Assembly (NCBI RefSeq): GCF_004365655.1
Contig: NZ_SOEO01000003.1
Location: 186,001-250,000, forward strand
Source of the DNA: Epilithonimonas xixisoli
GTDB taxonomy: Bacteria > Bacteroidota > Bacteroidia > Flavobacteriales > Weeksellaceae
Direction: 5' to 3'
DNA: 64,000 bases
The translations under genes and the position numbers were made by a program. Every line of letters starts with the position of its first letter. Positions within the stretch are counted from its first letter, which is position 1. This document shows positions 43,019-51,668 of the stretch, in pieces. Below the pieces are notes generated by a model, which worked only from the letters and a program-made list of their open reading frames with translations, was not told the origin of the DNA and did no database searches.

Positions 43019-43333
43019 TTATCCCACTTTCAAACTCAATCCCAATGCATTGATGATTTGGGTAAAATTAGAAATCTGCAAATCTGTTTTGCCTTGTTCT
43101 ATTTTGGCAATGTAGGCACGCTCTTTTCCTATTTTGTCGGCAAGTTCCTGCTGGGTTAGTTTTTGCTCCTTTCGGGTTTCTTTTATCAGTTCTCCGTAGT
43201 AGTAGGCTAGTGCCTTTGCAGAAAACGCTTCACGTTCGGGCGTGCCGTGTTTACCATATTTTTCGGTTAAATAGTCGTTTGCGGTTGGTAGTTCTCTTTT
43301 TATTTTTTCTATGTCTAATTTTGGTCTGTCCAT
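43019..43333 (-). CDS. HigA-like antitoxin (XRE helix-turn-helix)
   Basis: 104 residues. The C-terminal half is a Cro/C1-type HTH: LTQQELADKIGKERAYIAKI with EQGKTDLQI. The N-terminal part is helical. The start overlaps the toxin 3' end by 19 bases, the reversed toxin-first order typical of HigBA. It should bind the toxin and repress the operon. Confidence 0.85.
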   Translation of the reverse strand: MDRPKLDIEKIKRELPTANDYLTEKYGKHGTPEREAFSAKALAYYYGELIKETRKEQKLTQQELADKIGKERAYIAKIEQGKTDLQISNFTQIINALGLSLKVG

Positions 43334-43653
43334 TTTTCTAAAATTTTAATTGCCTTTTTTATTTCTTTGTCGTAGTCTTTTGTTGCCTTTTTCATAAATC
43401 CCGAAATCAATAAAATGGTTGTTGCCTGATTGATGTTTTCGTGGTCGATAGAAAAAGTTAATATCCGATATTCGTTTTCTGTTTGTATTCTCAATTCATA
43501 CAAATTTGTATTCGTGAGTTTCTTGATTATTTTATTATTTATAACTGTTTGCGTTTCCAAAATATCAAAAACATAAAGGATTTTGTTTCTAAGTCTTTCG
43601 TTTGAATTTTCTACAAACTCATCAAATTCGGGTGTTCTAAATAATATTCTCAT
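43315..43653 (-). CDS. HigB/RelE-like toxin (Gp49 family)
   Basis: 112 residues, RelE/HigB fold: FVENSNERLRNKILYVFDIL helices, the NLYELRIQTENEYRILTF strand pair with basic/aromatic residues, then a hydrophobic strand (TILLISGFMKKA). Such toxins cut mRNA on ribosomes. The gene precedes its antitoxin, and both lie beside the integrase, so the pair could stabilise the element. Confidence 0.82.
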   Translation of the reverse strand: MRILFRTPEFDEFVENSNERLRNKILYVFDILETQTVINNKIIKKLTNTNLYELRIQTENEYRILTFSIDHENINQATTILLISGFMKKATKDYDKEIKKAIKILEKWTDQN

Positions 43654-43696
43654 ATCAATTACTATGCAAATGTAACAAATTAATTACATTCTGTTT

Positions 43697-44989
43697 TTAA
43701 GATATTTTCTGGTTTGATAGTTTTTTGAAAGTCTTTGCGGTCTGCATTGCCCAATCGTCTGCGGTTCTGCCTATATAGTTCAGAAACATATTTTCTGTTT
43801 TATGTCCTGTGATACTCATCAATTGAGGTGTGGTAAATTCTTTATTCCCGTAGAAATTGGTAGCAAACGAACGTCTGCAAACGTGGGAACTTACCAAATT
43901 GTATTTTTCCGTTTCTACAATTTCGTTTTTCTTTTTGTCTTCGTTGTACACTTTGCCTTTTATCATTTCGTCAATTCCTGCAAGTTCGCAAACCTTTTTG
44001 ATGTAGCGGTTAAACAGTACGGCGTTGGAATCAAAATTAATGGCAAGTATTGGCGGAAAATCTCCGTTGTATTTCTGCAAAATGGTTTCCACCTCATCGT
44101 GGATTGGTATCACAACTTTTTCACCTGTTTTCTGCTGTTTAATCTCAATGAATCGGAATGTGTTCCCCTCGCTATCGGTTTTGGTGTAAATCATTCGTTT
44201 GTTCATCCTCAAAAGGTCTGAAACTCTCTGTCCAAGATAACAACCAAGTACCAACCAATCTCGGGCAATATTCCAATCCGTATTGAGTGTAGTAACATTT
44301 TTTATTTTCTCAATCTCATCAAAGGAAAGGAAAACTTTGTACTCTGTGTTGGTTGTTCCTGTACTGAATCCTCTAATGGAATAGTGAATAGATTTGCCAT
44401 TTTGTTCAGCATCAAACAAAACTGTTTTCAGATTTTTAATAAATCTTACGGCTGTGGTTTCCATCAAATTGCAATCTGTGATGAGATAGTTTTTGAAATC
44501 AATTAAGATTTTGGAACTCACATCCTGCAATAGAAAGATTTTCTTTTTCTTCTTTTGATAAGATAGAAAACGGTCTTTCAGGTTGTTGTACTTTTTTAAA
44601 GTGGATTCTGTATAGGATGCCGTACTGCGTTTGAAGTCTGTGAAGTTTTGCAGATAGTTTATGAAAACAGTATCATCTTCTTTTATCTCTATGCGATTGT
44701 AGAATTTATCAATCTTTTCAGCTAACCAATCTTTTGAGAAAATAACGCCTTTGGAATAATCGGAATTATATTCTTTCAAAACAAAGGTTTCCAACTCATT
44801 TAGCTCTGTGTAAAGTATTTTGAACTCTGGTTGGGTTTGGATAGGTCGGGATGTTTTTACGCTCCAGTATTTCGGATTGATGATTTTCCCTGTTTTGATT
44901 TGGAAAACATTATCTCTATCAATTGAAAAACGGATATAGATTTGAGCGTTCTCGGTTTTGTGTAAAACCCGAAATTTAACGGTTGCCAT
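43697..44989 (-). CDS. Tyrosine recombinase/integrase
   Basis: About 430 residues. N-terminal arm- and core-binding domains (the SAM-like fold of Bacteroidetes integrases) precede the catalytic domain. Catalytic residues visible: Arg in GCYLGQRVSDLLR, His-x-x-Arg in SHVCRRSFAT, the GHKT His/Trp position and the nucleophile Tyr in NYIGRTADDW. It integrates at tRNA-Cys. ATG at 44989 (MATVKFRV) is chosen; it lies 46 bases from the arm-type repeats, which could also serve its own promoter. Confidence 0.93.
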   Translation of the reverse strand: MATVKFRVLHKTENAQIYIRFSIDRDNVFQIKTGKIINPKYWSVKTSRPIQTQPEFKILYTELNELETFVLKEYNSDYSKGVIFSKDWLAEKIDKFYNRIEIKEDDTVFINYLQNFTDFKRSTASYTESTLKKYNNLKDRFLSYQKKKKKIFLLQDVSSKILIDFKNYLITDCNLMETTAVRFIKNLKTVLFDAEQNGKSIHYSIRGFSTGTTNTEYKVFLSFDEIEKIKNVTTLNTDWNIARDWLVLGCYLGQRVSDLLRMNKRMIYTKTDSEGNTFRFIEIKQQKTGEKVVIPIHDEVETILQKYNGDFPPILAINFDSNAVLFNRYIKKVCELAGIDEMIKGKVYNEDKKKNEIVETEKYNLVSSHVCRRSFATNFYGNKEFTTPQLMSITGHKTENMFLNYIGRTADDWAMQTAKTFKKLSNQKIS

Positions 44990-45025
44990 ATTTGAAATTT
45001 TTGAACAATCAAATGTACAAAATCC

Positions 45026-45055
45026 GTTGGAATTAATTCCAACCAAATTCCAACC
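45026..45055. repeat. Right arm-type repeats and 18-bp palindrome
   Basis: GTTGGAATTAATTCCAAC is an 18-base perfect palindrome and overlaps the direct pair AATTCCAACCAAATTCCAAC (45035-45055), the same pair as near attL. Three TTGGAATT units thus stand within 30 bases just upstream of the integrase. Confidence 0.75.
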
Positions 45056-45173
45056 GTTCTGAAATTTAGTAAAACGCTATGCACTTACATACCATTGTAG
45101 AGTACTATAAATAAAGGGTTTGCGGTGTATTTTTAAGTTTTACGAAAATGCTATAAAACTCGTTTGTCGGGTA

Positions 45174-45232
45174 CGCTAGGCACCTCAATGGTAAACCCTA
45201 ATTCATTTATTGACAATGTTTTAGGGTTTTTT
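45174..45232 (+). repeat. Right attachment repeat (attR)
   Basis: 59 bases matching 37767-37825 except at three positions. It restores the tRNA 3' end sequence CGCTAGGCACC and the AAACCCTAA...TTTAGGGTTT hairpin, but not the rest of the tRNA. Confidence 0.93.
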
Positions 45233-45649
45233 ATTTTTGTTATGTTTGAAATTTGAGCATAAAAATTCTTTGGAAACAAAATAAAATAGGGAGACCAACT
45301 AAGCGTCCCCCTACTTATTCTTAAAAAAAACTATATAAGTGTGAATGGTATTTGTTCATAAACAATTATGTTGCCAAACATATTTTCTCAAATAAAATAA
45401 ATTTCCCAAAACTCAAATTTATTTCAATCCAGTTTTTGTTTTAAATTTTAAAAATCGATTCACAAATTTTGTCGATCTTATTAAATTTATGCTTTACATA
45501 ATAAAAGCTTAAGTTTATTTAGTTTTTCATTATCCTGTTTAACTGTTAAAGTTTCCCTTTTGTAAGGAAAATCGATTCGTTTAAGATTTTTGGCAACGAT
45601 TTTGTAATGTAGTACTTACCTATTTATAATCACAAAACATTTTCACAAT
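45233..45649. other. Gene-free stretch after the element
   Basis: No coding sequence is visible. A hairpin at 45287-45313 (TAGGGAGAC / GTCCCCCTA, one mismatch) is followed by T-rich DNA on the minus strand and could be a terminator reading toward the element. The rest is AT-rich with no recognisable motif, and probably contains the promoter of the gene at 45650. Confidence 0.5.
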
Positions 45650-46054
45650 ATGGAAGCCACAGAACTTAGACTCAACAATTTGGTCATCTATGAAGATGAG
45701 ATCGTACCAGTAATCGGGATGGAAAATAAACACAATGGTCTTTTTGTAAAGATTGATTCCTTCACTGCGGTAGATCAAAGAAAGCTAAAACCGATTGCAC
45801 TTACGGCAGAATGGTTTTCAAAATTGGGATTCAAGGAAGTGTATCGTTCATCTACTAGAGTGCGATTCGACCTTCCGAATTTTTGCAGATATGATTTTGA
45901 CCTTAGTTCAAACAAAATTCTTGAAGGATTTTTGTTCTTTGGAAATTACATCAAATGCACCCATCTTCATCAATTACAAAATATCTATTTCACGCTCACA
46001 GGCGAGGAATTGAAAGTTGAACACAATCTTACACAAAAAGAGATTGTAGCTTAA
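45650..46054 (+). CDS. Small unknown protein of the phage/mobile-element type
   Basis: 134 residues, beginning MEATELRLNNLVIYEDEIVP. The opening ELRLxNLV and the segment LTAEWFSKLGFKEV are typical of short proteins, widespread in Bacteroidetes phages and islands, whose function is unknown. It is outside attR, so it could be a trace of another insertion at the same locus or an ordinary gene. A good terminator follows. Confidence 0.6.
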   Translation: MEATELRLNNLVIYEDEIVPVIGMENKHNGLFVKIDSFTAVDQRKLKPIALTAEWFSKLGFKEVYRSSTRVRFDLPNFCRYDFDLSSNKILEGFLFFGNYIKCTHLHQLQNIYFTLTGEELKVEHNLTQKEIVA

Positions 46055-46061
46055 AAAATAA

Positions 46062-46098
46062 AAAACCTGATTTGCAAAAACGAATCAGGTTTTTTTAT
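46062..46098 (+). terminator. Terminator
   Basis: AAAAACCTGATT and AATCAGGTTTTT form a long stem with T-run, starting seven bases after the stop of the preceding gene. Confidence 0.9.
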
Positions 46099-46122
46099 AT
46101 CTGAATTTAATGAAAGTAAAAA

Positions 46123-46157
46123 TCTAGGTTCTGGCTTCTAACTTCTCACATCTTTCC
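46123..46157. repeat. TCT-anchored heptanucleotide array before mpl
   Basis: Five 7-base steps: TCTAGGT TCTGGCT TCTAACT TCTCACA TCTTTCC. It ends 26 bases before the mpl start. Confidence 0.75.
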
Positions 46158-46183
46158 TTACTTTTGTCTAAAATTATTCAGAA

Positions 46184-47521
46184 TTGAAAACCCATTTCAT
46201 TGCTATTGGCGGTTCTGCGATGCACAATCTTGCCATTGCGCTCAAAGATAAAGGCTATCAGGTCACAGGCTCAGATGATGCTATTTTCGAACCTTCAAAA
46301 TCCAGATTGGACAAAAAAGGAATTCTTCCCGCAGAATTGGGCTGGTTTCCGGAAAAACTGACTTCGGATATTGATGCCGTAATTCTCGGAATGCACGCTC
46401 ACGCAGACAATCCTGAGCTCGCAAAAGCAAAAGAATTAGGTTTGAAAATCTATTCTTATCCGGAATTTCTCTACGAACAATCCAAAGAAAAAACCAGAGT
46501 TGTCATCGGCGGTTCCCACGGGAAAACCACGATCACATCGATTATTCTTCACGTTCTAAATTTCCATCAGAAAGATATCGATTATATGGTCGGCGCCCAA
46601 TTGGAAGGATTCGATTGTATGGTGAAAATTACGGATGACAATGATTTTATGATTCTCGAAGGCGACGAGTATTTGTCTTCTCCGGTTGATTTGCGTTCCA
46701 AATTTTTACTCTATCAACCCAATATCGCTTTGGTTTCCGGCATTGCTTGGGACCACATCAATGTTTTCAAAACCTTTGATGATTACATTGAGCAATTCAG
46801 AAAATTTGTGGCGAGCATCACGCCTGGAGGCGTTTTGGTTTATAACGAAGAAGATGCTGAAGTTGTTAAAGTAGTTGAAGAAGCCGAAAATTATTTCAGA
46901 AAAATCCCATACAAAACGCCAGCTTACAAAATAGAAAATAGAATTGTCAATCTGAAAACCGATATGGGCGATATTCCATTATCTGTTTTCGGAAAACACA
47001 ACTTGCTGAATATGGAAGGTGCGAGATTCATCTGTTCGCAACTGGGCATTATGGAAGAAGAATTCTACGAAGCGATTATGAGTTTCAAAGGCGCTTCTAA
47101 ACGTCTCGAAGTTGTCAAAAGAGCCGATGGAGGTTTGCTTTACAAAGATTTCGCACACGCACCAAGCAAAGTAAAAGCGACTGTTTCCGCATTTGCAGAA
47201 CAGTTTGAAAAAACCGAAACGTTTGGATTTTTAGAATTGCACACGTACTCAAGTTTGAATCCGGTTTTCCTGGAGCAATACGACCACGCAATGGATGGTT
47301 TGGATAATGCGGTAGTTTTCTATTCCGAAGATGCTTTGAAAATCAAAAGAATGGACCCGATTTCTCCGGATTTGATTAAGGAAAAATTCAAAAATGAAAA
47401 CCTGAAAGTCTTTACCAGTGCAGAAGACCTTCACGCATACTGGGAAACTTTGGACAAATCGAAAGGCGCTTTTGTAATGATGAGTTCCGGTAATTTCGGA
47501 GGTTTGGATTTGACGAAATAA
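46184..47521 (+). CDS. mpl: UDP-N-acetylmuramate:L-alanyl-gamma-D-glutamyl-meso-diaminopimelate ligase
   Basis: 445 residues, Mur ligase fold. It reattaches recycled murein tripeptide to UDP-MurNAc. Motifs: AIGGSAMHNLAIALKDKGY with GSD (UDP-binding), the P-loop GGSHGKTTITS, EGDEYLSSPVD and the C-terminal DFAHAPSKVKATVSAF. The Mpl-specific lack of an early glycine-rich MurC loop and the length fit Mpl over MurC. The start is a TTG at 46184. Confidence 0.9.
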   Translation: MKTHFIAIGGSAMHNLAIALKDKGYQVTGSDDAIFEPSKSRLDKKGILPAELGWFPEKLTSDIDAVILGMHAHADNPELAKAKELGLKIYSYPEFLYEQSKEKTRVVIGGSHGKTTITSIILHVLNFHQKDIDYMVGAQLEGFDCMVKITDDNDFMILEGDEYLSSPVDLRSKFLLYQPNIALVSGIAWDHINVFKTFDDYIEQFRKFVASITPGGVLVYNEEDAEVVKVVEEAENYFRKIPYKTPAYKIENRIVNLKTDMGDIPLSVFGKHNLLNMEGARFICSQLGIMEEEFYEAIMSFKGASKRLEVVKRADGGLLYKDFAHAPSKVKATVSAFAEQFEKTETFGFLELHTYSSLNPVFLEQYDHAMDGLDNAVVFYSEDALKIKRMDPISPDLIKEKFKNENLKVFTSAEDLHAYWETLDKSKGAFVMMSSGNFGGLDLTK

Positions 47522-47532
47522 ATTAAATAATA

Positions 47533-48054
47533 ATGAAACGGTTATTAAAGTTTGTTTTAATTTTAGTTGTTTTTGTGAGTTGTTCAACGGATAATTTTTA
47601 TGAAACAAAAAGAACATTACAAACTGATAAAACTGATTATAAAATTGGAGAAAAAATTAGTTTGATTTTGAAAATTCAACCTGAAAAATCTGAAAAACTA
47701 ATAAAAATTTACAGGAATTATCAAAACTTACAGGTTTCTTTTTCTTTGCTAAATTATGATGTTCACAATTCAAATGGGAAGATTGAGAAGAGAGAAAATG
47801 TACCAAATTCTGAAATTGAATCAATAACAATTACCAAACATAAGCCTTTTGAAAAAACCTTTGCTGGAAATATTATTGACAATGCGGATTCTGTGAAAAT
47901 TGAATTTTTAGAATTAAATACTTCTGCAAACTTTGCAAAGAAAGATTTGATAAATGGTAAAGTCAGAATTCACGGATTGTGCATTCCAATTAACCCAGAG
48001 GCTGGTGCATCTTTAGAAGAGTATTTTGATATTGTTGATGTAAAAATTCACTGA
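47533..48054 (+). CDS. Predicted lipoprotein
   Basis: 173 residues with lipobox cysteine at about 17 (VVFVSCSTDN). The remainder is beta-rich with KTDYKIGEKISLILKI, resembling an immunoglobulin-like domain. No family named. It follows mpl by 11 bases on the same strand and overlaps the convergent thioredoxin gene by seven bases. Confidence 0.6.
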   Translation: MKRLLKFVLILVVFVSCSTDNFYETKRTLQTDKTDYKIGEKISLILKIQPEKSEKLIKIYRNYQNLQVSFSLLNYDVHNSNGKIEKRENVPNSEIESITITKHKPFEKTFAGNIIDNADSVKIEFLELNTSANFAKKDLINGKVRIHGLCIPINPEAGASLEEYFDIVDVKIH

Positions 48055-48503
48055 TGAATTACTAATTTTCCCAATAATAATTTCAAAGTCCCATTACCGA
48101 CCAATCCTTCATTCCGAAACAAAACTTTCCCATTTCTATCAATCAAAATCCAACTTGGATAAACTTGTTTTTTGTTTGATGAAATCTCAACCGCCAATTC
48201 GTGAATCCCAGAATTTCCATTCGAAATATAATTGTAATTTTCACCAAAAAATTTAATCGATTCTTTGTTTTTTTCAGGATTAAAAGTGATAAAATAAACC
48301 TTGTCATTCATCAGATTTTTCAACTCCAAATCCTTCTCCACTTGATATTTCTGAATTTTACAAATCGAACACCAATCAGTTTTCATATAAATCAAAATTG
48401 GCTTGTCCAACTTTTTCGGTAAACTTTCAAATCCATAATTCTTCACTTCCTGTGAATTAAAAATTCCGGAAATCATTAATAATATGAAAGTCAATATTTT
48501 CAT
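48048..48503 (-). CDS. Thioredoxin-like protein
   Basis: 151 residues with an N-terminal signal (ends FNSQ). Thioredoxin fold; active site CSIC in YMKTDWCSICKIQKY (about 46-49). The conserved cis-Pro lies in QVYPSWILID. It should act as an exported disulfide oxidoreductase. It lies 33 bases downstream of a TonB receptor whose plug carries a CxxC (NCAVCNTGD), and the two may be co-expressed. Confidence 0.85.
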   Translation of the reverse strand: MKILTFILLMISGIFNSQEVKNYGFESLPKKLDKPILIYMKTDWCSICKIQKYQVEKDLELKNLMNDKVYFITFNPEKNKESIKFFGENYNYISNGNSGIHELAVEISSNKKQVYPSWILIDRNGKVLFRNEGLVGNGTLKLLLGKLVIHQ

Positions 48504-48506
48504 TAA

Positions 48507-48541
48507 TCTAACTTCTAAAATCTAATTTCTAATCTCTACCT
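48507..48541. repeat. TCTA heptanucleotide array
   Basis: Five perfect steps TCTAACT TCTAAAA TCTAATT TCTAATC TCTACCT. The array runs through the TAG stop codon of the receptor gene at 48536-48538. Confidence 0.85.
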
Positions 48542-50626
48542 AATTTGGTATCTAATCCCCAAAAACGTCCGAATTCCCTGCATCGGCGCATAGCCATAAG
48601 TCGTATCAAAAGTGTGACCGTAAGGATTGCTCGCAACATCATCCACTTGATTGTCAAATGGGTCAAACGGACGAAGAATTGGATTTTTCGGTGTGAAATT
48701 TAATAGATTTCTTACGCCTCCATAAATCTCAAAACCATTTTCAAATTTCTTAGTCAGCTGAATATTCATCAACGTAAACCAAGGCGAATATTCCGGTCGG
48801 AAATCATCTGGAACAGTTGGCAATCGCATTGGGCCGTAGAATTGTCCCGTCAAATCCATCGAAAATTTATTAGCAAATTGATAACTCAAATTGTAAGTTC
48901 CGCTCCACTTCGGCGCGTGCAATTGCTGGATTCTCTCGCCTTCATTTTCCTGATAAACATCCATATAAGTCAATCCAAACATTAGCTGAATAGGCAAACT
49001 CCAATTCGTGCTAATGTCTGCTGAAATTCCTCTCGAAATCGCGTGTCCAGCCAAATTATCATAAATGATTTTATCCGGCTCCGAATCAAAATCGCCCACA
49101 ATCTTATTGTTGAAATAAGAGTAAAATCCGTTCACATCCACGTTAATAAAATAATCTTGGATTGGAATTTTCATCAGATAACTCAAATTTGTATTCAAGG
49201 ATTTTTCCGGCTTCAAATCATCTGCAATCACCACTTCCCGCGAACCAGTCAACGCCGCGTGGTCTTCTGTGAAAAGATTCACCACACGGAAACCTGTTCC
49301 AAAACTAAATCTCAAAGTATGGTAAGGGTTTGGCTCAAATTTCCAAGCCACTCTCGGGGAATGCACAGATTTGTGAATCTTGTGATAATCATATCGGTAA
49401 CCCAAAAGCAAGGTGTTTTTATCATTAATTTCCAATTCGTCTTCTACATAAAATCCTAAAATTGGTGATTTCATCGGTTGATTTTCACCTTCAGAATTTG
49501 CTGTTCCAGGCGTATTGTCATCGTAGAAAGTCGATTTCGAAGTCGTTCCGCTTTTCAAAAGATGTTTGCCCAACTGCTTTTCCCAATTCATTTGTAGAAA
49601 CAAAACTTTTTGAGTCGCCAAGTAAGAAGTGTTCCCGTAAAACGAACTCTGATGATGGTAATTGTAAGAATATTGAAGCAAAAATTTCTCCTTCAAAGGT
49701 AATTGATAAATTCCAAAAAACTCAAATCGGTTGGTGTAAATGCTTTCGCCGTAAACATCATTAGAACCTCGGTTTCGCTTTTGCCACTGCATTTCGCCAC
49801 CAAATCTATCTTCACAAAAATACCTCAAAGCAAAACTCGCCTGTCGATTTTCTTTTCTTTTGAAATTCCATTTGTTGAAAATTGAGATTCTGTTTTGCAA
49901 AGGCGTGTCTGTGAAATTATCTTTATTCTGGTCAATTCTGTTTCCGAAATAGAAATAATTAAGACTCAACAAACTGGAAAAATTCTTGTTATCAAACATT
50001 TTTTTCGCAATATCAAGATTGATTTCACCTTGGTTTCCAGTCATCACATCGGTCGCAAAATCCGGCGCCTGCAAAGCATTTTTGGTAATGATATTAATGA
50101 CGCCACCCATTGCTTCCGAACCGTAAATAGACGAAGCCGGACCTTTCGTTACCTCAATTCTATCAATCAAACTATTCGGAATTCCACTGAGTCCGTAAAC
50201 TGTGGAAAGTGAACTGACAATGGGCATTCCATCAATCAAAATCATCGTGTAAGCGCCTTCCAAACCGTTGATGTGAATGTCGCCCGTATTACAAACCGCA
50301 CAATTCAGCTGAGGTTTCACACCGTTGACCATCGCAATCGCTTCAAACATATTAGACGTTGGATTTTTCCTGAAAAATTGTTGCGAGTAAACATCTGTCG
50401 AAATCGGGCTGTTCAATTTCTGCACGGGAAATTGGGTGATTGTGACTTCGTCAATATCGTTTGATTTCTTCAAAGTGTCAATGGACGCGGTTAAGGAATC
50501 TTGCCGAATAGTTTCCACTACCTTCAAAGTGTCCACGGAAGAATTTAAAGAATCTTTCGGAATAGATTCAATTTGCGCATTAATTAAAACCGAAAATAAA
50601 CTGAGTATGATGTAAAGTAATTTCAT
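48536..50626 (-). CDS. TonB-dependent receptor with CxxC in the plug
   Basis: About 696 residues from the ATG at 50626, where a signal peptide begins (MKLLYIILSLFSVLINAQ). After it an imperfect repeat of about 20 residues precedes the plug (VTITQFPVQKLNSPISTDVY). The plug carries LNCAVCNTGDIHINGLEGAY, followed by TMILIDGMPIVS. The CxxC and nearby thioredoxin are typical of receptors for metal ions or metal chelates, perhaps copper; this is inference. The barrel ends LGIRYQIR. The gene ends inside a heptanucleotide array. Confidence 0.85.
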   Translation of the reverse strand: MKLLYIILSLFSVLINAQIESIPKDSLNSSVDTLKVVETIRQDSLTASIDTLKKSNDIDEVTITQFPVQKLNSPISTDVYSQQFFRKNPTSNMFEAIAMVNGVKPQLNCAVCNTGDIHINGLEGAYTMILIDGMPIVSSLSTVYGLSGIPNSLIDRIEVTKGPASSIYGSEAMGGVINIITKNALQAPDFATDVMTGNQGEINLDIAKKMFDNKNFSSLLSLNYFYFGNRIDQNKDNFTDTPLQNRISIFNKWNFKRKENRQASFALRYFCEDRFGGEMQWQKRNRGSNDVYGESIYTNRFEFFGIYQLPLKEKFLLQYSYNYHHQSSFYGNTSYLATQKVLFLQMNWEKQLGKHLLKSGTTSKSTFYDDNTPGTANSEGENQPMKSPILGFYVEDELEINDKNTLLLGYRYDYHKIHKSVHSPRVAWKFEPNPYHTLRFSFGTGFRVVNLFTEDHAALTGSREVVIADDLKPEKSLNTNLSYLMKIPIQDYFINVDVNGFYSYFNNKIVGDFDSEPDKIIYDNLAGHAISRGISADISTNWSLPIQLMFGLTYMDVYQENEGERIQQLHAPKWSGTYNLSYQFANKFSMDLTGQFYGPMRLPTVPDDFRPEYSPWFTLMNIQLTKKFENGFEIYGGVRNLLNFTPKNPILRPFDPFDNQVDDVASNPYGHTFDTTYGYAPMQGIRTFLGIRYQIR

Positions 50627-50709
50627 TAAAACAAAAATGTTAGACAAAGCTAACAATTTTATTAGAAATAAAAAATTTACTTTGGTTTTAATTTCTCGCA
50701 CACAAAAAA

Positions 50710-50731
50710 AACTCATCAAAAAAATGATGAG
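50710..50731 (-). terminator. Terminator after the Bax inhibitor-1 gene
   Basis: On the minus strand AACTCATCA and TGATGAGTT form a stem with a T-run after it; it stands 49 bases beyond the gene's stop, with a heptanucleotide array in between. Confidence 0.75.
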
Positions 50732-50745
50732 TTTAATATTAATTG

Positions 50746-50780
50746 TCTAAAATCTAAAATCTAGATTCTAACATCTTTTC
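50746..50780. repeat. TCTA heptanucleotide array
   Basis: TCTAAAA TCTAAAA TCTAGAT TCTAACA TCTTTTC, five 7-base steps, end at the stop codon of the Bax inhibitor gene. Confidence 0.8.
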
Positions 50781-51463
50781 TAATCTCTTCTGCTCAAAAA
50801 TATTCTCAGAATATACCAGAACAAAAGCATTATGGATGAGAATAATTGTAAAGCTGCGCCCACATATTGCCCTTTCGAGTATTGGTTTTTGATGTTATAA
50901 GTCTCATACAAAATACTCGCACTTGCCAACGCAACCATCGCCAAGGAGAACCAAAGTCCAAGATTGAACCCGAAAATTGCGCCAACCACAATCACGCCCA
51001 ACGCTACAAATCCACCAATCACGATGATGTTTCTAAGGAAAGAAAAATCCTTGTTTGTAAGGAAAACTGCCGCCGTCAATCCAGCAAACATAAAAACTGT
51101 TACCAACGCTGCTTGCGTGATGATTTCTGGTGCGTACAAAGTTGCGATGCCCAACATCGGGAGAAAAATCACGGCTTGTATCAAAACAAACAATCCCAAT
51201 CCCAGATATTGCGTCGTTTTTGAAACCGAGAACGACAATTTGGTTGCCAACATAGACACCATCCAAAACACACCGATGATGAGTAACCACGTGTATTTTC
51301 CAGACATCATAGACAATATCATTTCCATCGGAACCACTTTCAGCAAGATGCTTTCCACCGCTCCGAACGCCAAAATCGCCAATGCGACGTGCATATAAGT
51401 TTTTCTGTAAAATTCTGCTCTTTCGACTTCCGAAATCTCAGAAACCATTAATGAATCATTCAT
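50780..51463 (-). CDS. Bax inhibitor-1/YccA family membrane protein
   Basis: About 227 residues with seven transmembrane segments. Typical start SEVERAEFYRKTYMHVALAI and the central LGLGLFVLIQAVIF and FGFNLGLWFSLAMV helices. The C-terminal NQYSKGQYVGAALQLFSSIM is characteristic. Family members leak calcium or sense pH across the membrane; in bacteria the role is poorly defined. ATG at 51463 (MNDSLMVSE) is chosen over an upstream start. Confidence 0.9.
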   Translation of the reverse strand: MNDSLMVSEISEVERAEFYRKTYMHVALAILAFGAVESILLKVVPMEMILSMMSGKYTWLLIIGVFWMVSMLATKLSFSVSKTTQYLGLGLFVLIQAVIFLPMLGIATLYAPEIITQAALVTVFMFAGLTAAVFLTNKDFSFLRNIIVIGGFVALGVIVVGAIFGFNLGLWFSLAMVALASASILYETYNIKNQYSKGQYVGAALQLFSSIMLLFWYILRIFLSRRD

Positions 51464-51539
51464 TTGTAAAAATTTTAATAATCTCAAAGATAACATTTTC
51501 TAATAAAAACGAATCTTAAGACTTTCATAATTATTTTTC

Positions 51540-51629
51540 AGGAGCCGGGAACCGGCTTTCCGTTGCAATTCCTCGCGCCTTGCTTTTCCCATCGCCTGCT
51601 GTGGGATTTCCACTGCAATCAGGGCTATG
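51540..51629 (+). repeat. Dispersed AGGAGC element, copy 4
   Basis: AGGAGCCGGGAACCGGCTTTC at the start (trimmed), CGTTGCAATTCCTCGCGCC in the middle and AATCAGGGCTATG at the end, 90 bases. Nearly the same as copy 3 at 37504, and in the same orientation. It lies in the 448-base gene-free stretch 51464-51911. Confidence 0.85.
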
Positions 51630-51668
51630 GGTTTCAGCATAAAAACAACAGTGTTCCTAAAAACATAT

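Larger units (their letters stand above)
37767..45232. mobile_element. 7.4-kb integrative element in tRNA-Cys
   Basis: The region lies between 59-bp direct repeats that contain the last 12 bases of the tRNA. It holds a tyrosine integrase next to the right end, an excisionase-like HTH gene, a possible replication protein, a toxin-antitoxin pair and several unassigned genes. No conjugation or capsid genes are visible, so it is either a mobilizable or satellite-like element, or a reduced one. Codons appear more AT-rich than in flanking genes, judged by eye only. Confidence 0.88.

Noticed and set aside
45287-45313. Riboswitch-like hairpin after attR
   Set aside because: Only one short stem with T-rich flank is visible; a terminator is the simpler reading.
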